Shown: positions 9,609 through 18,405 of the stretch, in pieces
Position numbering within the stretch: the stretch's first letter is position 1
How the letters are laid out: the number at the start of each line of letters is the position of its first letter
DNA from: Pseudomonadota bacterium
GTDB lineage: Bacteria > Pseudomonadota > Gammaproteobacteria > Burkholderiales > Burkholderiaceae_C
Length of the DNA stretch: 64,000 nucleotides
Direction: 5' to 3'
NCBI GenBank assembly: GCA_021808445.1
Contig: JAKBBP010000002.1
Coordinates: 1 to 64,000 of the forward strand
Notes under the pieces: model-generated
What the model saw: only the letters and a program-made list of their open reading frames with translations
The model's database searches: none
What the model was told of the DNA's origin: nothing
Program-made: the position numbers and the translations under genes

Positions 9609-10082
9609 ATGAATCAGTCTCGTCGTCAGGTCATGCAGCTCGGTGCTGGTGCGACCGTCGCCGGCCTGGCCGTCACGGCCGGCCTTGTTCCCTCGGCAGC
9701 GCAGGCCGCCGATGCCCCGGGCTGGAATGCCCAGGAGTTTTCGGTGAAGTCGCTGGATGAGGTGGCCAAGGCCATGGGCGCGACCGCGACCCCGAGCACC
9801 GAGGTGTCGATCATCGGTCCGGACATCGCCGAGAACGGCGCGGTGGTGCCGGTGGGCATCAAGTCCACCGCCGCCGGCGTGACCATGCTGGGCATCGTCG
9901 TGGAGAAGAACCCCAACGCGCTGGCGGCCACCTTCCACCTGAAGAACGGCGCGGTGCCCAGCGTGGCCACCCGCATCAAGATGGCGCAGACCTCGGACGT
10001 CTACGCCGTCGCCAAGGTGGGCGACAAGCTGCTGTACAGCAAGAAGGAAATCAAGGTCACGCTGGGCGGTTGCGGCGGCTGA
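9609..10082 (+). CDS. soxY: Sulfur-carrier protein subunit SoxY
   Basis: SoxY carries the pathway intermediates as a thioester-like adduct on its C-terminal cysteine. The 157-residue protein ends in GGCGG, the diagnostic swinging arm, with the carrier at Cys155. A twin-arginine signal (SRRQVMQLGAG) at residues 4-14 fits Tat export of the folded SoxYZ dimer. AGGAG at 9595-9599, nine bases upstream, fixes the start. soxZ follows after 54 bases. Confidence 0.96.
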   Translation: MNQSRRQVMQLGAGATVAGLAVTAGLVPSAAQAADAPGWNAQEFSVKSLDEVAKAMGATATPSTEVSIIGPDIAENGAVVPVGIKSTAAGVTMLGIVVEKNPNALAATFHLKNGAVPSVATRIKMAQTSDVYAVAKVGDKLLYSKKEIKVTLGGCGG

Positions 10083-10136
10083 AGCCGCCAGCCCGTCAAG
10101 CCCCCGATTTCCATCGAACATTCACCGGAGTTTGAA

Positions 10137-10448
10137 ATGCCCAACATGATGCGCATGCGCGCCAGCCTCGACGGCGATACCGTCGTCGTCCGCGTGCTGA
10201 TGACCCACCCCGAGGACACCGGCCTGCTGAAGGGCCCGGATGGCAAGATCATCCCCGCCCACTTCATCCAGACCGTGGTCTGCAAGCACGGCGACACCGA
10301 GGTGCTGCACTGCGACTGGGGAATCGCCGTATCCAAGAATCCGTTCCTCGAATTCAGCTTCAAGGGCGGCAAGTCCGGAGACACCGTTTCCGTGACCTGG
10401 CTGGACAACAAGGGCGAAACGCAGACCGGAAGCACCACGGTTTCGTGA
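10137..10448 (+). CDS. soxZ: Sulfur-carrier partner SoxZ
   Basis: A 103-residue all-beta protein that pairs with SoxY and has no signal peptide of its own, so it would be exported by piggy-backing on the SoxY Tat signal. Length and the features PEDTGLLKGPDGKIIPAHFI and GDTVSVTW are typical of SoxZ. The start has CGGAG just upstream (10127-10131). It lies between soxY and soxA in the operon. Confidence 0.95.
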   Translation: MPNMMRMRASLDGDTVVVRVLMTHPEDTGLLKGPDGKIIPAHFIQTVVCKHGDTEVLHCDWGIAVSKNPFLEFSFKGGKSGDTVSVTWLDNKGETQTGSTTVS

Positions 10449-10456
10449 TCGCCTTC

Positions 10457-10480
10457 GGGGGCCCGGCTCGGTGGGCCCCC
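10457..10480 (+). other. Hairpin between soxZ and soxA
   Basis: GGGGGCCC (10457-10464) pairs perfectly with GGGCCCCC (10473-10480) around an 8-base loop. No T tract follows, so it is not a classical terminator. A role in protecting or cutting the mRNA between soxYZ and soxAXB is possible, since carrier proteins are needed in larger amounts than enzymes. Confidence 0.55.
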
Positions 10481-10517
10481 AGAGTTCCATGCAGCACGAA
10501 CCGTTCGCGAGGAGACC

Positions 10518-11360
10518 ATGAAACAGCGACTATCCAGCAAGAAGAAGGCCGCGCTGGCCGCAATCACGATGCCTGTGCTGATGCTGATGGCCGGCAACGC
10601 CACGCAGGCGCAGGCCGACTCGGTCACGCAGGAAGGCAATGCCTATCTGCAGATGATGAATGAAATGGGCGGCAATCCCGCCGATTTCAACATCGACGAC
10701 GGCAAGAAGCTCTGGTCCGAGAAGGCGGGCCCGAAGCATGCCTCGCTGGAGCAGTGCGACCTGGGCCTGGGCCCGGGCGTGGTCAAGGGCGCCTACGCCC
10801 AGCTGCCGCGCTACTTCGCCGACACGGGCCGCGTGCAGGACCTGGAATCGCGCCTCGTGACCTGCATGGAAACCCTGCAGGGCCTGACGCCCATGCAGGC
10901 CGACAAGGACCACTTCGCCAAGGAAGGCGGCAACGCCTCGCCCCTGGAGAACATCGCGATGTACGTCGCGCACGAGTCCGACGGGATGAAGATCGCGATC
11001 CCCCAGGGCACCCCGCAGGAGCTCCAGGCCTACGAGAACGGCAAGAAGCTGTTCTTCTACCGCGCCGGACCCTTCAGCTTTTCCTGCGCGGCCTGCCACT
11101 CCGAGAGCGGCAAGCGCATCAAGATCTCCGCGCTTCCCAACCTGACCAACGCCGAGGCGGCCGGCTCCTACGCCACGTGGCCCGCGTATCCGAACTCGCA
11201 GGGCGTGGCGCGCACCCTGGAATGGCGCATGCTGGCCTGCGAGCGCCAGCAACGCTGGCCGGCGCCGAAGTTCACCTCCAACGCGGTCATCGACCTGATC
11301 GAGTACATGGGCGTGAACTCCAACGGAGCCACGCTGCACACTCCGACCTTCAAGCGCTGA
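10518..11360 (+). CDS. soxA: L-cysteine S-thiosulfotransferase subunit SoxA (monoheme type)
   Basis: The catalytic half of SoxAX, which couples thiosulfate to the SoxY cysteine and releases two electrons. The 280-residue precursor has a Sec signal peptide (MKQRLSSKKKAALAA, cleavage near AQA-D at about 33). Only one heme site is present, CAACH at 190-194. Where diheme SoxA proteins carry the extra heme there are only single cysteines, Cys80 and Cys116, which may form a disulfide. The active-site heme-ligand cysteine is Cys241 in MLACERQQ. GAGGAG lies just before the start. It is followed after 13 bases by soxX. Confidence 0.95.
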   Translation: MKQRLSSKKKAALAAITMPVLMLMAGNATQAQADSVTQEGNAYLQMMNEMGGNPADFNIDDGKKLWSEKAGPKHASLEQCDLGLGPGVVKGAYAQLPRYFADTGRVQDLESRLVTCMETLQGLTPMQADKDHFAKEGGNASPLENIAMYVAHESDGMKIAIPQGTPQELQAYENGKKLFFYRAGPFSFSCAACHSESGKRIKISALPNLTNAEAAGSYATWPAYPNSQGVARTLEWRMLACERQQRWPAPKFTSNAVIDLIEYMGVNSNGATLHTPTFKR

Positions 11361-11373
11361 GCCGGGAGACGAC

Positions 11374-12024
11374 ATGAAAAAACTAGCACTCATTGCGTCG
11401 GCAGCGCTGGGGGCCGCCGTGCTGGCAGGCTGTGCCGGCGCGAAGCAGGAAGCCGCCGGTCCCGGCGGCAATCCCTTCGCCACCGCGTCCTTCCAGGGCA
11501 TTCTCAAGCACGACTTCGCCGACAAGGGCCAGGCCAAGGTCTCGCGCCTGCAGCAGACCCGCTCGCAGTACGAATGCTCCAAGTACGCATACCTCGGTCA
11601 GAGCATGCCCGAGGGTGTGGCCAAGGAGATCGAGTCCAAGGCGCAGGCGGGGGTGGTGTACCCGGCCGACGGCAAGTACCTGGGCGACTGGAAGGCGGGG
11701 CTGAAGATCGCCGAGGACGGCAAGGGCATGCAGTGGAGCGACAAGCCCGGCAGCCCCAACGGCGGCAACTGCCTGGCCTGCCACAAGATGATCGCCAACG
11801 ATCCGTCGCAGGGCAATATCGGCCCCGAGCTGTATCACTACGCGAAGCTGCGTGGCGACAGCGAGGCGATCCTGAAGTACACCTGGGCGCGCATCTACAA
11901 CTCCGAGGCCTTCAACGCCTGCAGCTACATGCCGCCCTTCGGAGCGCACAAGATCCTGACCGAACAGCAGATGAAGGACGTGATGGCCCTGCTGATGGAT
12001 CCGAACTCTCCGGTCAACAAGTAG
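11374..12024 (+). CDS. soxX: SoxX cytochrome c subunit, predicted lipoprotein
   Basis: The electron-transfer partner of SoxA, 216 residues. The heme motif CLACH is at 133-137 and the axial methionine is probably Met186 in CSYMPPFG. The N-terminus MKKLALIASAALGAAVLAGC ends in a clear lipobox (LAGC, Cys20) instead of the simple Sec signal found in the best-studied soluble SoxX. Ala at +2 would direct the lipid-anchored protein to the outer membrane. If so, the SoxAX complex is tethered and not free in the periplasm. Identity as SoxX is certain from position and heme; the anchoring is inferred. A terminator-like hairpin lies between it and soxB. Confidence 0.92.
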   Translation: MKKLALIASAALGAAVLAGCAGAKQEAAGPGGNPFATASFQGILKHDFADKGQAKVSRLQQTRSQYECSKYAYLGQSMPEGVAKEIESKAQAGVVYPADGKYLGDWKAGLKIAEDGKGMQWSDKPGSPNGGNCLACHKMIANDPSQGNIGPELYHYAKLRGDSEAILKYTWARIYNSEAFNACSYMPPFGAHKILTEQQMKDVMALLMDPNSPVNK

Positions 12025-12071
12025 GTTTTTCCAGATCCGGCGCCGCCTCGCGCGGCCCGGTCGTGCCGCGC

Positions 12072-12102
12072 TGCCCGCCACGCTGCATCGGCGGGCATTT
12101 TT
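12072..12102 (+). terminator. Terminator-like hairpin between soxX and soxB
   Basis: TGCCCGCC (12072-12079) pairs with GGCGGGCA (12090-12097) around a 10-base loop and is followed directly by TTTTT (12098-12102). It is 20 bases before the soxB start, inside the operon. It could act as a partial terminator that lowers soxB expression, or its stem could hide the soxB ribosome-binding region. Confidence 0.55.
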
Positions 12103-12121
12103 ACGTCGAGGATCCGTCATC

Positions 12122-13846
12122 ATGAGCATTACCCGCCGCGAATTCCTGAGCGTGCTGGCCGCAGCCGGCGCCAGTGGTTTTCCCCTGATGCGCGAGGCCA
12201 GCGCCGCCGAGGTCGACGCGCTGTACAGCCCGCCGGTCAGCGGCAACGTGCACTTTCTGCACATGACCGACAGCCACGCGCACCTGCAGCCGCTGTACTT
12301 CCGCGAGCCCAGCGTGAACATCGGCGTGGGCTCGATGAGCGGACACCTGCCGCACCTGGTGGGGGCGGACTACCTCAAGCGCATGGGATTCAAGCCCGAG
12401 TCCCGCGAATCCTATGCTTTCACCTACCTGGACTTCGAACGCGCGGCCAAGCAGTACGGCAAGATGGGCGGATACGCGCACCTGGCCACGCTGGTCAAGC
12501 GTCTGAAGGCCGCACGCCCCGGCGCGCTGCTGCTCGATGGCGGCGATACCTGGCAGGGCACGGCGCTGTCCCTGTGGACCGAGGGCCAGGACATGATCGA
12601 GGCCCAGCTGCAGCTCGGCGTGGACGTGATGACCGCGCACTGGGAGTTCACCTACGGCCAGGATCGGGTCAAGCAGGTGCTGGCCAAGGATTTCAAGGGG
12701 CGCATCGACTTCGTCGCGCAGAACGTGAAGACCGCCGATTTCGGCGATCCCGTGTTTCCCTACTACACGATGAAGCAGATGAACGGGGTGCAGGTGGCCG
12801 TGATCGGCCAGGCCTTCCCGTACACCCCCATCGCCAACCCCGCCTACCTGACCCCGGACTGGACCTTCGGCATCGACACGGACCACATGCAGAAAGTGGT
12901 CAAGGAAGTCCGGGCCAAGGGCGCGCAACTGGTGGTCGTGCTTTCCCACAATGGCATGGACGTGGACCGGAAGATGGCCGCCATGGTCGAGGGCATCGAC
13001 TGCATCTTCGGGGGCCACACCCACGACGGAGAGGCCGTGGCCGTGGAAGTGCGTAGGCCGTCGGGCGGCATGACCCTGGTCACCAACGCGGGCTCGCACG
13101 GCAAATTCCTCGCCGTGATGGACTTCGACGTGCGTGGCGGCAAGATGGTGGGATACAAGTACCGCCTGCTGCCGGTGTTCTCGAACCTGCTGCCTGCCGA
13201 CCCCGACATGCAGGCCCTGATCCAGAAGCTGCGCGCTCCCTACGAGAGCAAGCTCTCGGAGGTGCTGGCGCATACCGAGGGCGTGCTCTACCGTCGCGGA
13301 AATTTCAATGGCACCTGGGATCAGCTGGTGCTGGACGCCATGCTGGCGGTACGCGGTGGCGACCTGGCCTTCTCGCCGGGCTTCCGCTGGGGGGGCAGCT
13401 TGTTGCCGGGCGAGCCCATCACCCGCGAGGCCCTGATGACCCAGCTGGCCATCACCTACCCCTACTGCACCCTCACGGACATGACGGGTGCCACGGTGAA
13501 GGCCGTGATGGAGGATGTCTGCGACAACCTGTTCAATCCGGATCCGTACTACCAGCAGGGCGGCGACATGGTGCGCGTGGGTGCGCTGACCTACGCCTGC
13601 GAGCCGGGCCAGAAGCAGGGCAGCCGCATCCAGGACATGCGTCTGGGCGGCAAGCCCATCGACCCCAGCAAGACCTACAAGGTGGCGGGCTGGGCGCCGG
13701 TGCAGCAGGCGTCGGCGCAGAAGAGCAACCCACCGATCTGGGAGGTGGTGGAGGAATATCTCAGGCACAACCCCAGCATCAAGCCTCTGAAGCCCAACCA
13801 GCCGCGCCTGATCGGGGTCAAGGGCAACGCGGGACTGGCCGTCTGA
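12122..13846 (+). CDS. soxB: Thiosulfohydrolase SoxB
   Basis: SoxB hydrolyses the terminal sulfonate from SoxY-bound intermediates to release sulfate. It is a 574-residue dimanganese enzyme related to 5'-nucleotidases. A Tat signal is present (TRREFLSVLAAAG, residues 4-16). Metal-binding segments are visible: MTDSHAHLQP with Asp50 and His52, LDGGDTWQGTA, the substrate-site MTAHWEFTYG, and FGGHTHDGEA. GAGGAT upstream can serve as Shine-Dalgarno. It is the last gene of the sox operon; a perfect terminator follows. The cluster here has no soxVW, soxEF or soxGH genes, which must be elsewhere or absent. Confidence 0.96.
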   Translation: MSITRREFLSVLAAAGASGFPLMREASAAEVDALYSPPVSGNVHFLHMTDSHAHLQPLYFREPSVNIGVGSMSGHLPHLVGADYLKRMGFKPESRESYAFTYLDFERAAKQYGKMGGYAHLATLVKRLKAARPGALLLDGGDTWQGTALSLWTEGQDMIEAQLQLGVDVMTAHWEFTYGQDRVKQVLAKDFKGRIDFVAQNVKTADFGDPVFPYYTMKQMNGVQVAVIGQAFPYTPIANPAYLTPDWTFGIDTDHMQKVVKEVRAKGAQLVVVLSHNGMDVDRKMAAMVEGIDCIFGGHTHDGEAVAVEVRRPSGGMTLVTNAGSHGKFLAVMDFDVRGGKMVGYKYRLLPVFSNLLPADPDMQALIQKLRAPYESKLSEVLAHTEGVLYRRGNFNGTWDQLVLDAMLAVRGGDLAFSPGFRWGGSLLPGEPITREALMTQLAITYPYCTLTDMTGATVKAVMEDVCDNLFNPDPYYQQGGDMVRVGALTYACEPGQKQGSRIQDMRLGGKPIDPSKTYKVAGWAPVQQASAQKSNPPIWEVVEEYLRHNPSIKPLKPNQPRLIGVKGNAGLAV

Positions 13847-13907
13847 GGTCGGATTCGCAACACACCCAAGGGTTAGAAGTGCTGTAAATACCCAAGATAG
13901 CCAAAAT

Positions 13908-13941
13908 AAAAACGGGCCGAATGCAAATTCGGCCCGTTTTT
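13908..13941. terminator. Intrinsic terminator of the sox operon
   Basis: A perfect 15-bp stem, AAAAACGGGCCGAAT (13908-13922) and ATTCGGCCCGTTTTT (13927-13941), closes a GCAA tetraloop. Because the stem starts with A5 and ends with T5, it can terminate transcription from either direction. It separates soxB from the sucA operon. Confidence 0.93.
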
Positions 13942-13977
13942 ATTTGTTTTCGTGCGCCGAGACCATGATGCAGCTTT

Positions 13978-14006
13978 TTGCGTCGCGTCAAAAGCACTGC
14001 TAAAGT
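13978..14006 (+). promoter_or_regulatory. Candidate promoter of the sucA-sucB-lpd operon
   Basis: TTGCGT (13978-13983) and an extended -10, TGCTAAAGT (13998-14006), are spaced by 17 bases. This places a transcript start about 105 bases before sucA. The -35 is weak, so the call rests on the extended -10 and on position just after the sox terminator. Confidence 0.35.
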
Positions 14007-14119
14007 GTGATCCGGTTCAGTGTCATCGGACCGCTGTGCGCGTGCGCGGGGTACCCGGGCGCGCGCATGGTGTTTCACCCACTCCCTGCCGGCAGACCCG
14101 GCGTCCCAGTGAGCTCACC

Positions 14120-16975
14120 ATGACCATCCAGCAGCAGCGCGCGAACTCCTACCTGTTCGGCGGCAACGCTCCCTATGTCGAGGAGCTGTACGAAACCTAC
14201 CTGTCCAATCCGGGAGCCGTGCCCGATCACTGGCGCGACTATTTCGACGCGCTGCAGCACGTGCCGGCGGTGGACGGCAGCAATTCCCGCGACATTCCCC
14301 ACGCCCCGGTGGTGTCGGCCTTCGCGCAGCGTGCCCGCAGCGGGCCGGCGCGTGCCATCCAGCTCGGCGCCGACGTCGAGCTCGCGCGCAAGCGCGTCGC
14401 TGCGCAGCAACTGATCGCCGCCTACCGCAACGTCGGGGTGCGCTGGGCCGACCTGGATCCGCTCAAGCGCGCCGAGCGCCCCCAGATTCCGGACCTGGAG
14501 CCTTCCTTCTACGGCTTCACCGATGCCGATCTGGAAACCAGCTTCAACGTCAGCAACACCTATTTCGGCCAGGAGTCGATGACGCTGCGCGAGCTCATCA
14601 ACAACCTGCACGAGACCTATTGCGGCTCCATCGGCGCCGAATTCATGTATCTCAGCGACCAGGGCCAGAAGCGCTGGTGGCAGCAGCGCCTGGAGAGCAT
14701 CCGCACCCGCCCCAGCCTGAGCGCGGAGAAGAAGCGCGACATCCTGGACAAGCTCACGGCCGCGGAAGGCCTGGAGCGCTATCTTGCCACGCGCTACGTG
14801 GGGCAGAAGCGCTTTTCGCTGGAAGGAGGCGAGAGTTTCATCGTCGGCATGGACGAGACCATCCAGCGTGGCGCCGAGCGCGGCGCGCAGGAGGTGATCA
14901 TCGGCATGGCCCACCGCGGCCGTCTGAATGTGCTGGTGAACACCCTGGGCAAGCGCCCCAAGGACCTGTTCGACGAATTCGAAGGCAAGCACGCCTCGGA
15001 CCTGCCGTCCGGCGACGTGAAGTACCACCAGGGCTTCTCCAGCGACGTGTCGACCCCGTCGGGTCCGATCCACCTCTCGCTGGCCTTCAACCCCTCGCAC
15101 CTGGAAATCGTCAATCCGGTGGTCGAGGGTTCGGTGCGCGCCCGCCAGGAGCGCCGCGGCGACAAACGTGGCCAGCAGGTGCTGCCGGTGCTGGTGCACG
15201 GCGACGCATCCTTCGCCGGCCAGGGCGTGGTCATGGAAACCCTGGCGCTGGCGCAGACCCGCGGCTACTCGACCGGCGGCACCCTGCACATCGTCATCAA
15301 CAACCAGATCGGCTTCACCACCTCCGACCCGCGCGACGCGCGCTCCACGCTGTACTGCACCGACGTGGTGAAGATGATCGAGGCGCCGGTTCTGCACGTC
15401 AACGGCGACGATCCCGAAGCCGTGGCCTTGTGCTGCGAGCTGGCGGTGGACTACCGGGCCGAGTTCGGGCACGACGTGGTGGTCGATATCGTGTGTTTCC
15501 GCAAGCTGGGCCACAACGAGCAGGACACGCCCGCGGTGACCCAGCCGCTGATGTACAAGAAGATCGCCGCCCACCCCGGCACGCGCAAGCTCTACGCCGA
15601 CCGCCTGGCCAGCCAGGGCGTCATCAGCGAGTCCGACGCGGACGCGATGGTTCAGGGCTTCCGCCAGGCCATGGAGGACGGCGAGCGAGCCCTCGAGCCG
15701 GTGCTGTCGAACTACAAGAGCAAGTTCGCGGTCGACTGGAGCAACTTCCTCAACCGCAAGTGGACCGACAGCGCCGACACTTCGCTGCCGATGACGGAGC
15801 TCAAGCGACTGGCCGAGCGCATCACCACCATCCCCGCGGACATGAAGCTGCACACGCTGGTGGAAAAGGTGGTCGCCGACCGTGCCCGCATGGGTCGGGG
15901 CGAGCTGAGCCTGGACTGGGGCATGGGCGAGCACCTGGCCTTCGCCTCGCTGGTGGCCAACGGCTACCCGGTGCGCCTGTCGGGCGAGGACTGCGGACGC
16001 GGCACCTTCAGCCATCGCCACGCGGTGCTCCATGACCAGAAGCGCGAGCGCTGGGACGCCGGCACCTACGTGCCGCTGCAGAACGTCTCCGACGACCAGG
16101 CCCCGTTCGTGGTCATCGACTCCATCCTGTCGGAGGAGGCGGTGCTGGGCTTCGAGTACGGCTACTCCACCGCCGATCCCAACACCCTGGTGATCTGGGA
16201 AGCGCAGTTCGGTGATTTCGCCAACGGCGCGCAGGTGCTGATCGACCAGTTCATCTCCGCCGGCGAGGTCAAGTGGGGCCGTGCCTCCGGCCTGACCCTG
16301 ATGCTGCCGCATGGCTACGAAGGCCAGGGCCCGGAGCACTCCTCGGCGCGCCTGGAGCGTTATCTGCAGCTGTGCGCAGAGACCAACATGCAGGTGTGCC
16401 AGCCGACGAACCCGGCGCAGATCTTCCACCTGCTGCGACGCCAGATGATCCGCCAGTTCCGCAAGCCGCTGGTGATCATGACCCCGAAGTCGCTGCTGCG
16501 CCATCCGGAGGCGCGATCGGATCTGGCCGACCTGGCGAACAGTCATTTCCACACCGTGCTGGGCGAGCGCGACGAGCTCGACGACGCCAAGGTCAAGCGC
16601 GTGATCGCCTGCAGCGGACGCGTGTACTACGACCTGGTCGCCGAGCGACGCCAGCGCGAGCTGCACGACGTGGCCATCGTGCGCCTGGAGCAGCTCTATC
16701 CCTTCCCGCACAAGGCCTTCGCGGCCGAACTGCGCCGCTATCCGAATCTGCGCGATGTCGTGTGGTGCCAGGACGAGCCGCAGAACCAGGGCTCGTGGTT
16801 CTTCATCCAGCACCACGTGCACGAGAACCTGCAGGAGGGCCAGCGCCTGGGCTACGCCGGGCGCCCGGCCTCGGCCTCGACCGCGGTGGGCTATTACGCC
16901 AAGCATGCGGAGCAGCAAAAGGAACTGATCGCAGCCGCCTTCGGCAAGCTCAAGGGCTTCGTGCTCACCAAGTGA
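14120..16975 (+). CDS. sucA: 2-oxoglutarate dehydrogenase E1 component
   Basis: The thiamin-diphosphate enzyme that decarboxylates 2-oxoglutarate and transfers the succinyl group to the lipoyl arm of SucB. It has 951 residues, the normal length. The start gives MTIQQQRANSYLFGGNAPYVEELYETYL, whose N-terminal segment is the E2-binding helix of the family. The cofactor region includes GMAHRGRLNVLVNT (substrate histidine), HGDASFAGQGVVMETL and INNQIGFTTSDPRDARST. A transketolase-like C-terminal half follows with EGQGPEHSSARLERYL. The frame is open another 56 codons upstream, but no Shine-Dalgarno or similarity supports that. sucB and lpd follow in the same direction. Confidence 0.96.
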   Translation: MTIQQQRANSYLFGGNAPYVEELYETYLSNPGAVPDHWRDYFDALQHVPAVDGSNSRDIPHAPVVSAFAQRARSGPARAIQLGADVELARKRVAAQQLIAAYRNVGVRWADLDPLKRAERPQIPDLEPSFYGFTDADLETSFNVSNTYFGQESMTLRELINNLHETYCGSIGAEFMYLSDQGQKRWWQQRLESIRTRPSLSAEKKRDILDKLTAAEGLERYLATRYVGQKRFSLEGGESFIVGMDETIQRGAERGAQEVIIGMAHRGRLNVLVNTLGKRPKDLFDEFEGKHASDLPSGDVKYHQGFSSDVSTPSGPIHLSLAFNPSHLEIVNPVVEGSVRARQERRGDKRGQQVLPVLVHGDASFAGQGVVMETLALAQTRGYSTGGTLHIVINNQIGFTTSDPRDARSTLYCTDVVKMIEAPVLHVNGDDPEAVALCCELAVDYRAEFGHDVVVDIVCFRKLGHNEQDTPAVTQPLMYKKIAAHPGTRKLYADRLASQGVISESDADAMVQGFRQAMEDGERALEPVLSNYKSKFAVDWSNFLNRKWTDSADTSLPMTELKRLAERITTIPADMKLHTLVEKVVADRARMGRGELSLDWGMGEHLAFASLVANGYPVRLSGEDCGRGTFSHRHAVLHDQKRERWDAGTYVPLQNVSDDQAPFVVIDSILSEEAVLGFEYGYSTADPNTLVIWEAQFGDFANGAQVLIDQFISAGEVKWGRASGLTLMLPHGYEGQGPEHSSARLERYLQLCAETNMQVCQPTNPAQIFHLLRRQMIRQFRKPLVIMTPKSLLRHPEARSDLADLANSHFHTVLGERDELDDAKVKRVIACSGRVYYDLVAERRQRELHDVAIVRLEQLYPFPHKAFAAELRRYPNLRDVVWCQDEPQNQGSWFFIQHHVHENLQEGQRLGYAGRPASASTAVGYYAKHAEQQKELIAAAFGKLKGFVLTK

Positions 16976-17035
16976 GCCTGCGCAGGCGGCGCGCGGGCGT
17001 GAGCGCGCATGCCGGGTCCGGCCGGTCCGTACCCT

Positions 17036-17071
17036 GGCACGCGCGCCACAGTCACCCGGCGCGCGCGTGCC
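17036..17071 (+). other. GC-rich hairpin between sucA and sucB
   Basis: GGCACGCGCGC (17036-17046) and GCGCGCGTGCC (17061-17071) form a perfect 11-bp stem with a 14-base loop. There is no T tract. It lies in the 147-base gap before sucB and may be an mRNA processing or stability element that adjusts the E1:E2 ratio. Confidence 0.5.
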
Positions 17072-17122
17072 GCCGCCCCGCTCCAACCACCCCACAAAAC
17101 CTACCCATCGCGAGACCCCACC

Positions 17123-18397
17123 ATGGCACAGATTGATGTCAAGGTTCCCCAGCTTTCCGAATCCGTGGCCGAGGCCACCTTGCTGCAGTGGAAGAAAAAG
17201 CCCGGCGAAGCCGTGGCGCAGGACGAGATCCTGATCGAGATCGAGACCGACAAGGTCGTGCTCGAAGTGCCGGCTCCGGCCGCCGGCGTGCTGGCCGGCA
17301 TCGTCAAGGGCGACGGCGCTACCGTGGTGGCCGATGAAGTCATCGCCACCATCGATACCGCGGCGAAACCTGGCGCCGTCCCGGCAGCGGCACCTGCCGC
17401 GGCACCCGCTGCCGCACCCGCTGCTGCCGCCGCCGCCCCCGCCGCAGCAGCGCCTGCCGCGGCCTCCGGCGTGGCCATGCCCGCGGCCGCGAAGATCCTG
17501 GGCGAGCAGGGCATCGATGCCGGCTCGGTGGCGGGTACCGGGCGCGGGGGACGCGTGACCAAGGGCGACGCGCTGGGCGCTGCCGCTGCGAAGGCCGCGG
17601 CACCTGCGGCGGCAGCCGCCGCGGCCGGCACGCCGTTCAACACTCCGCAGGCCCTGCCGCAGGTGGACGCGCGCGTGGACCTGTCGGCCTACGACGAGCG
17701 TCCCGAGCAGCGCGTGCCCATGAGCCGCCTGCGCGCGCGCATCGCGCAGCGTCTGGTGCAATCCCAGTCCGAGAACGCGATCCTGACCACCTTCAACGAG
17801 GTGAACATGAAGCCGGTCATGGACCTGCGCAACGCGCACAAGGACCGCTTCGAGAAGGAGCACGGGGTCAAGCTCGGTTTCATGAGCTTTTTCGTCAAGG
17901 CCGCGGTGCATGCCCTGCGCAAGTACCCGATTCTCAATGCCTCGGTCGACGGCAACGACATCATTTACCACGGCTACTTCGACATCGGTATCGCCGTGGG
18001 GAGCCCGCGCGGCCTGGTGGTGCCCATCCTGCGCAATGTCGATCAGCTCAGCTTCGCCGACATCGAACGCCAGATCGCGGAATTCGGCGTGAAGGCGCGC
18101 GACGGCAAGCTGGCCATCGAGGACCTGACCGGCGGCACCTTCTCCATCAGCAACGGCGGCGTGTTCGGCTCGATGCTCTCGACCCCGATCATCAATCCGC
18201 CGCAGGCGGCGATCCTGGGCGTGCACGCCACGAAGGATCGGCCCGTGGTGGAGAACGGGCAGGTCGTGATCCGCCCGATCAATTACCTGGCCATGAGCTA
18301 CGACCATCGCATCATCGATGGGCGCGAGGCGGTGCTGGGCCTGGTGGCCATGAAGGAAGCGCTGGAGGATCCCGCGCGCCTGCTGCTCAACCTGTGA
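17123..18397 (+). CDS. sucB: Dihydrolipoyllysine-residue succinyltransferase (2-oxoglutarate dehydrogenase E2)
   Basis: The core of the 2-oxoglutarate dehydrogenase complex, transferring succinyl from lipoate to CoA. It has 424 residues in the usual order. A single lipoyl domain (residues 1-80) carries the lysine in [11 protein letters not shown]. An Ala/Pro linker is followed by a peripheral subunit-binding domain ([22 protein letters not shown], written here in two overlapping parts: [14 protein letters not shown] and [15 protein letters not shown]). A second linker leads to the catalytic domain, which ends in [13 protein letters not shown] with the catalytic histidine and aspartate. The specificity (succinyl, not acetyl) follows from its place between sucA and lpd and from the single lipoyl domain. 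Confidence 0.95.
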   Translation: MAQIDVKVPQLSESVAEATLLQWKKKPGEAVAQDEILIEIETDKVVLEVPAPAAGVLAGIVKGDGATVVADEVIATIDTAAKPGAVPAAAPAAAPAAAPAAAAAAPAAAAPAAASGVAMPAAAKILGEQGIDAGSVAGTGRGGRVTKGDALGAAAAKAAAPAAAAAAAGTPFNTPQALPQVDARVDLSAYDERPEQRVPMSRLRARIAQRLVQSQSENAILTTFNEVNMKPVMDLRNAHKDRFEKEHGVKLGFMSFFVKAAVHALRKYPILNASVDGNDIIYHGYFDIGIAVGSPRGLVVPILRNVDQLSFADIERQIAEFGVKARDGKLAIEDLTGGTFSISNGGVFGSMLSTPIINPPQAAILGVHATKDRPVVENGQVVIRPINYLAMSYDHRIIDGREAVLGLVAMKEALEDPARLLLNL

Positions 18398-18405
18398 GGC
18401 ACGCG

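Noticed and set aside
14075-18307. A very long open frame on the minus strand opposite sucA and sucB
   Set aside because: It is the antisense shadow of two certain genes. In DNA this GC-rich, stop codons are rare in the complementary frame, and the translation is His/Arg/Gly/Val-rich without any domain.
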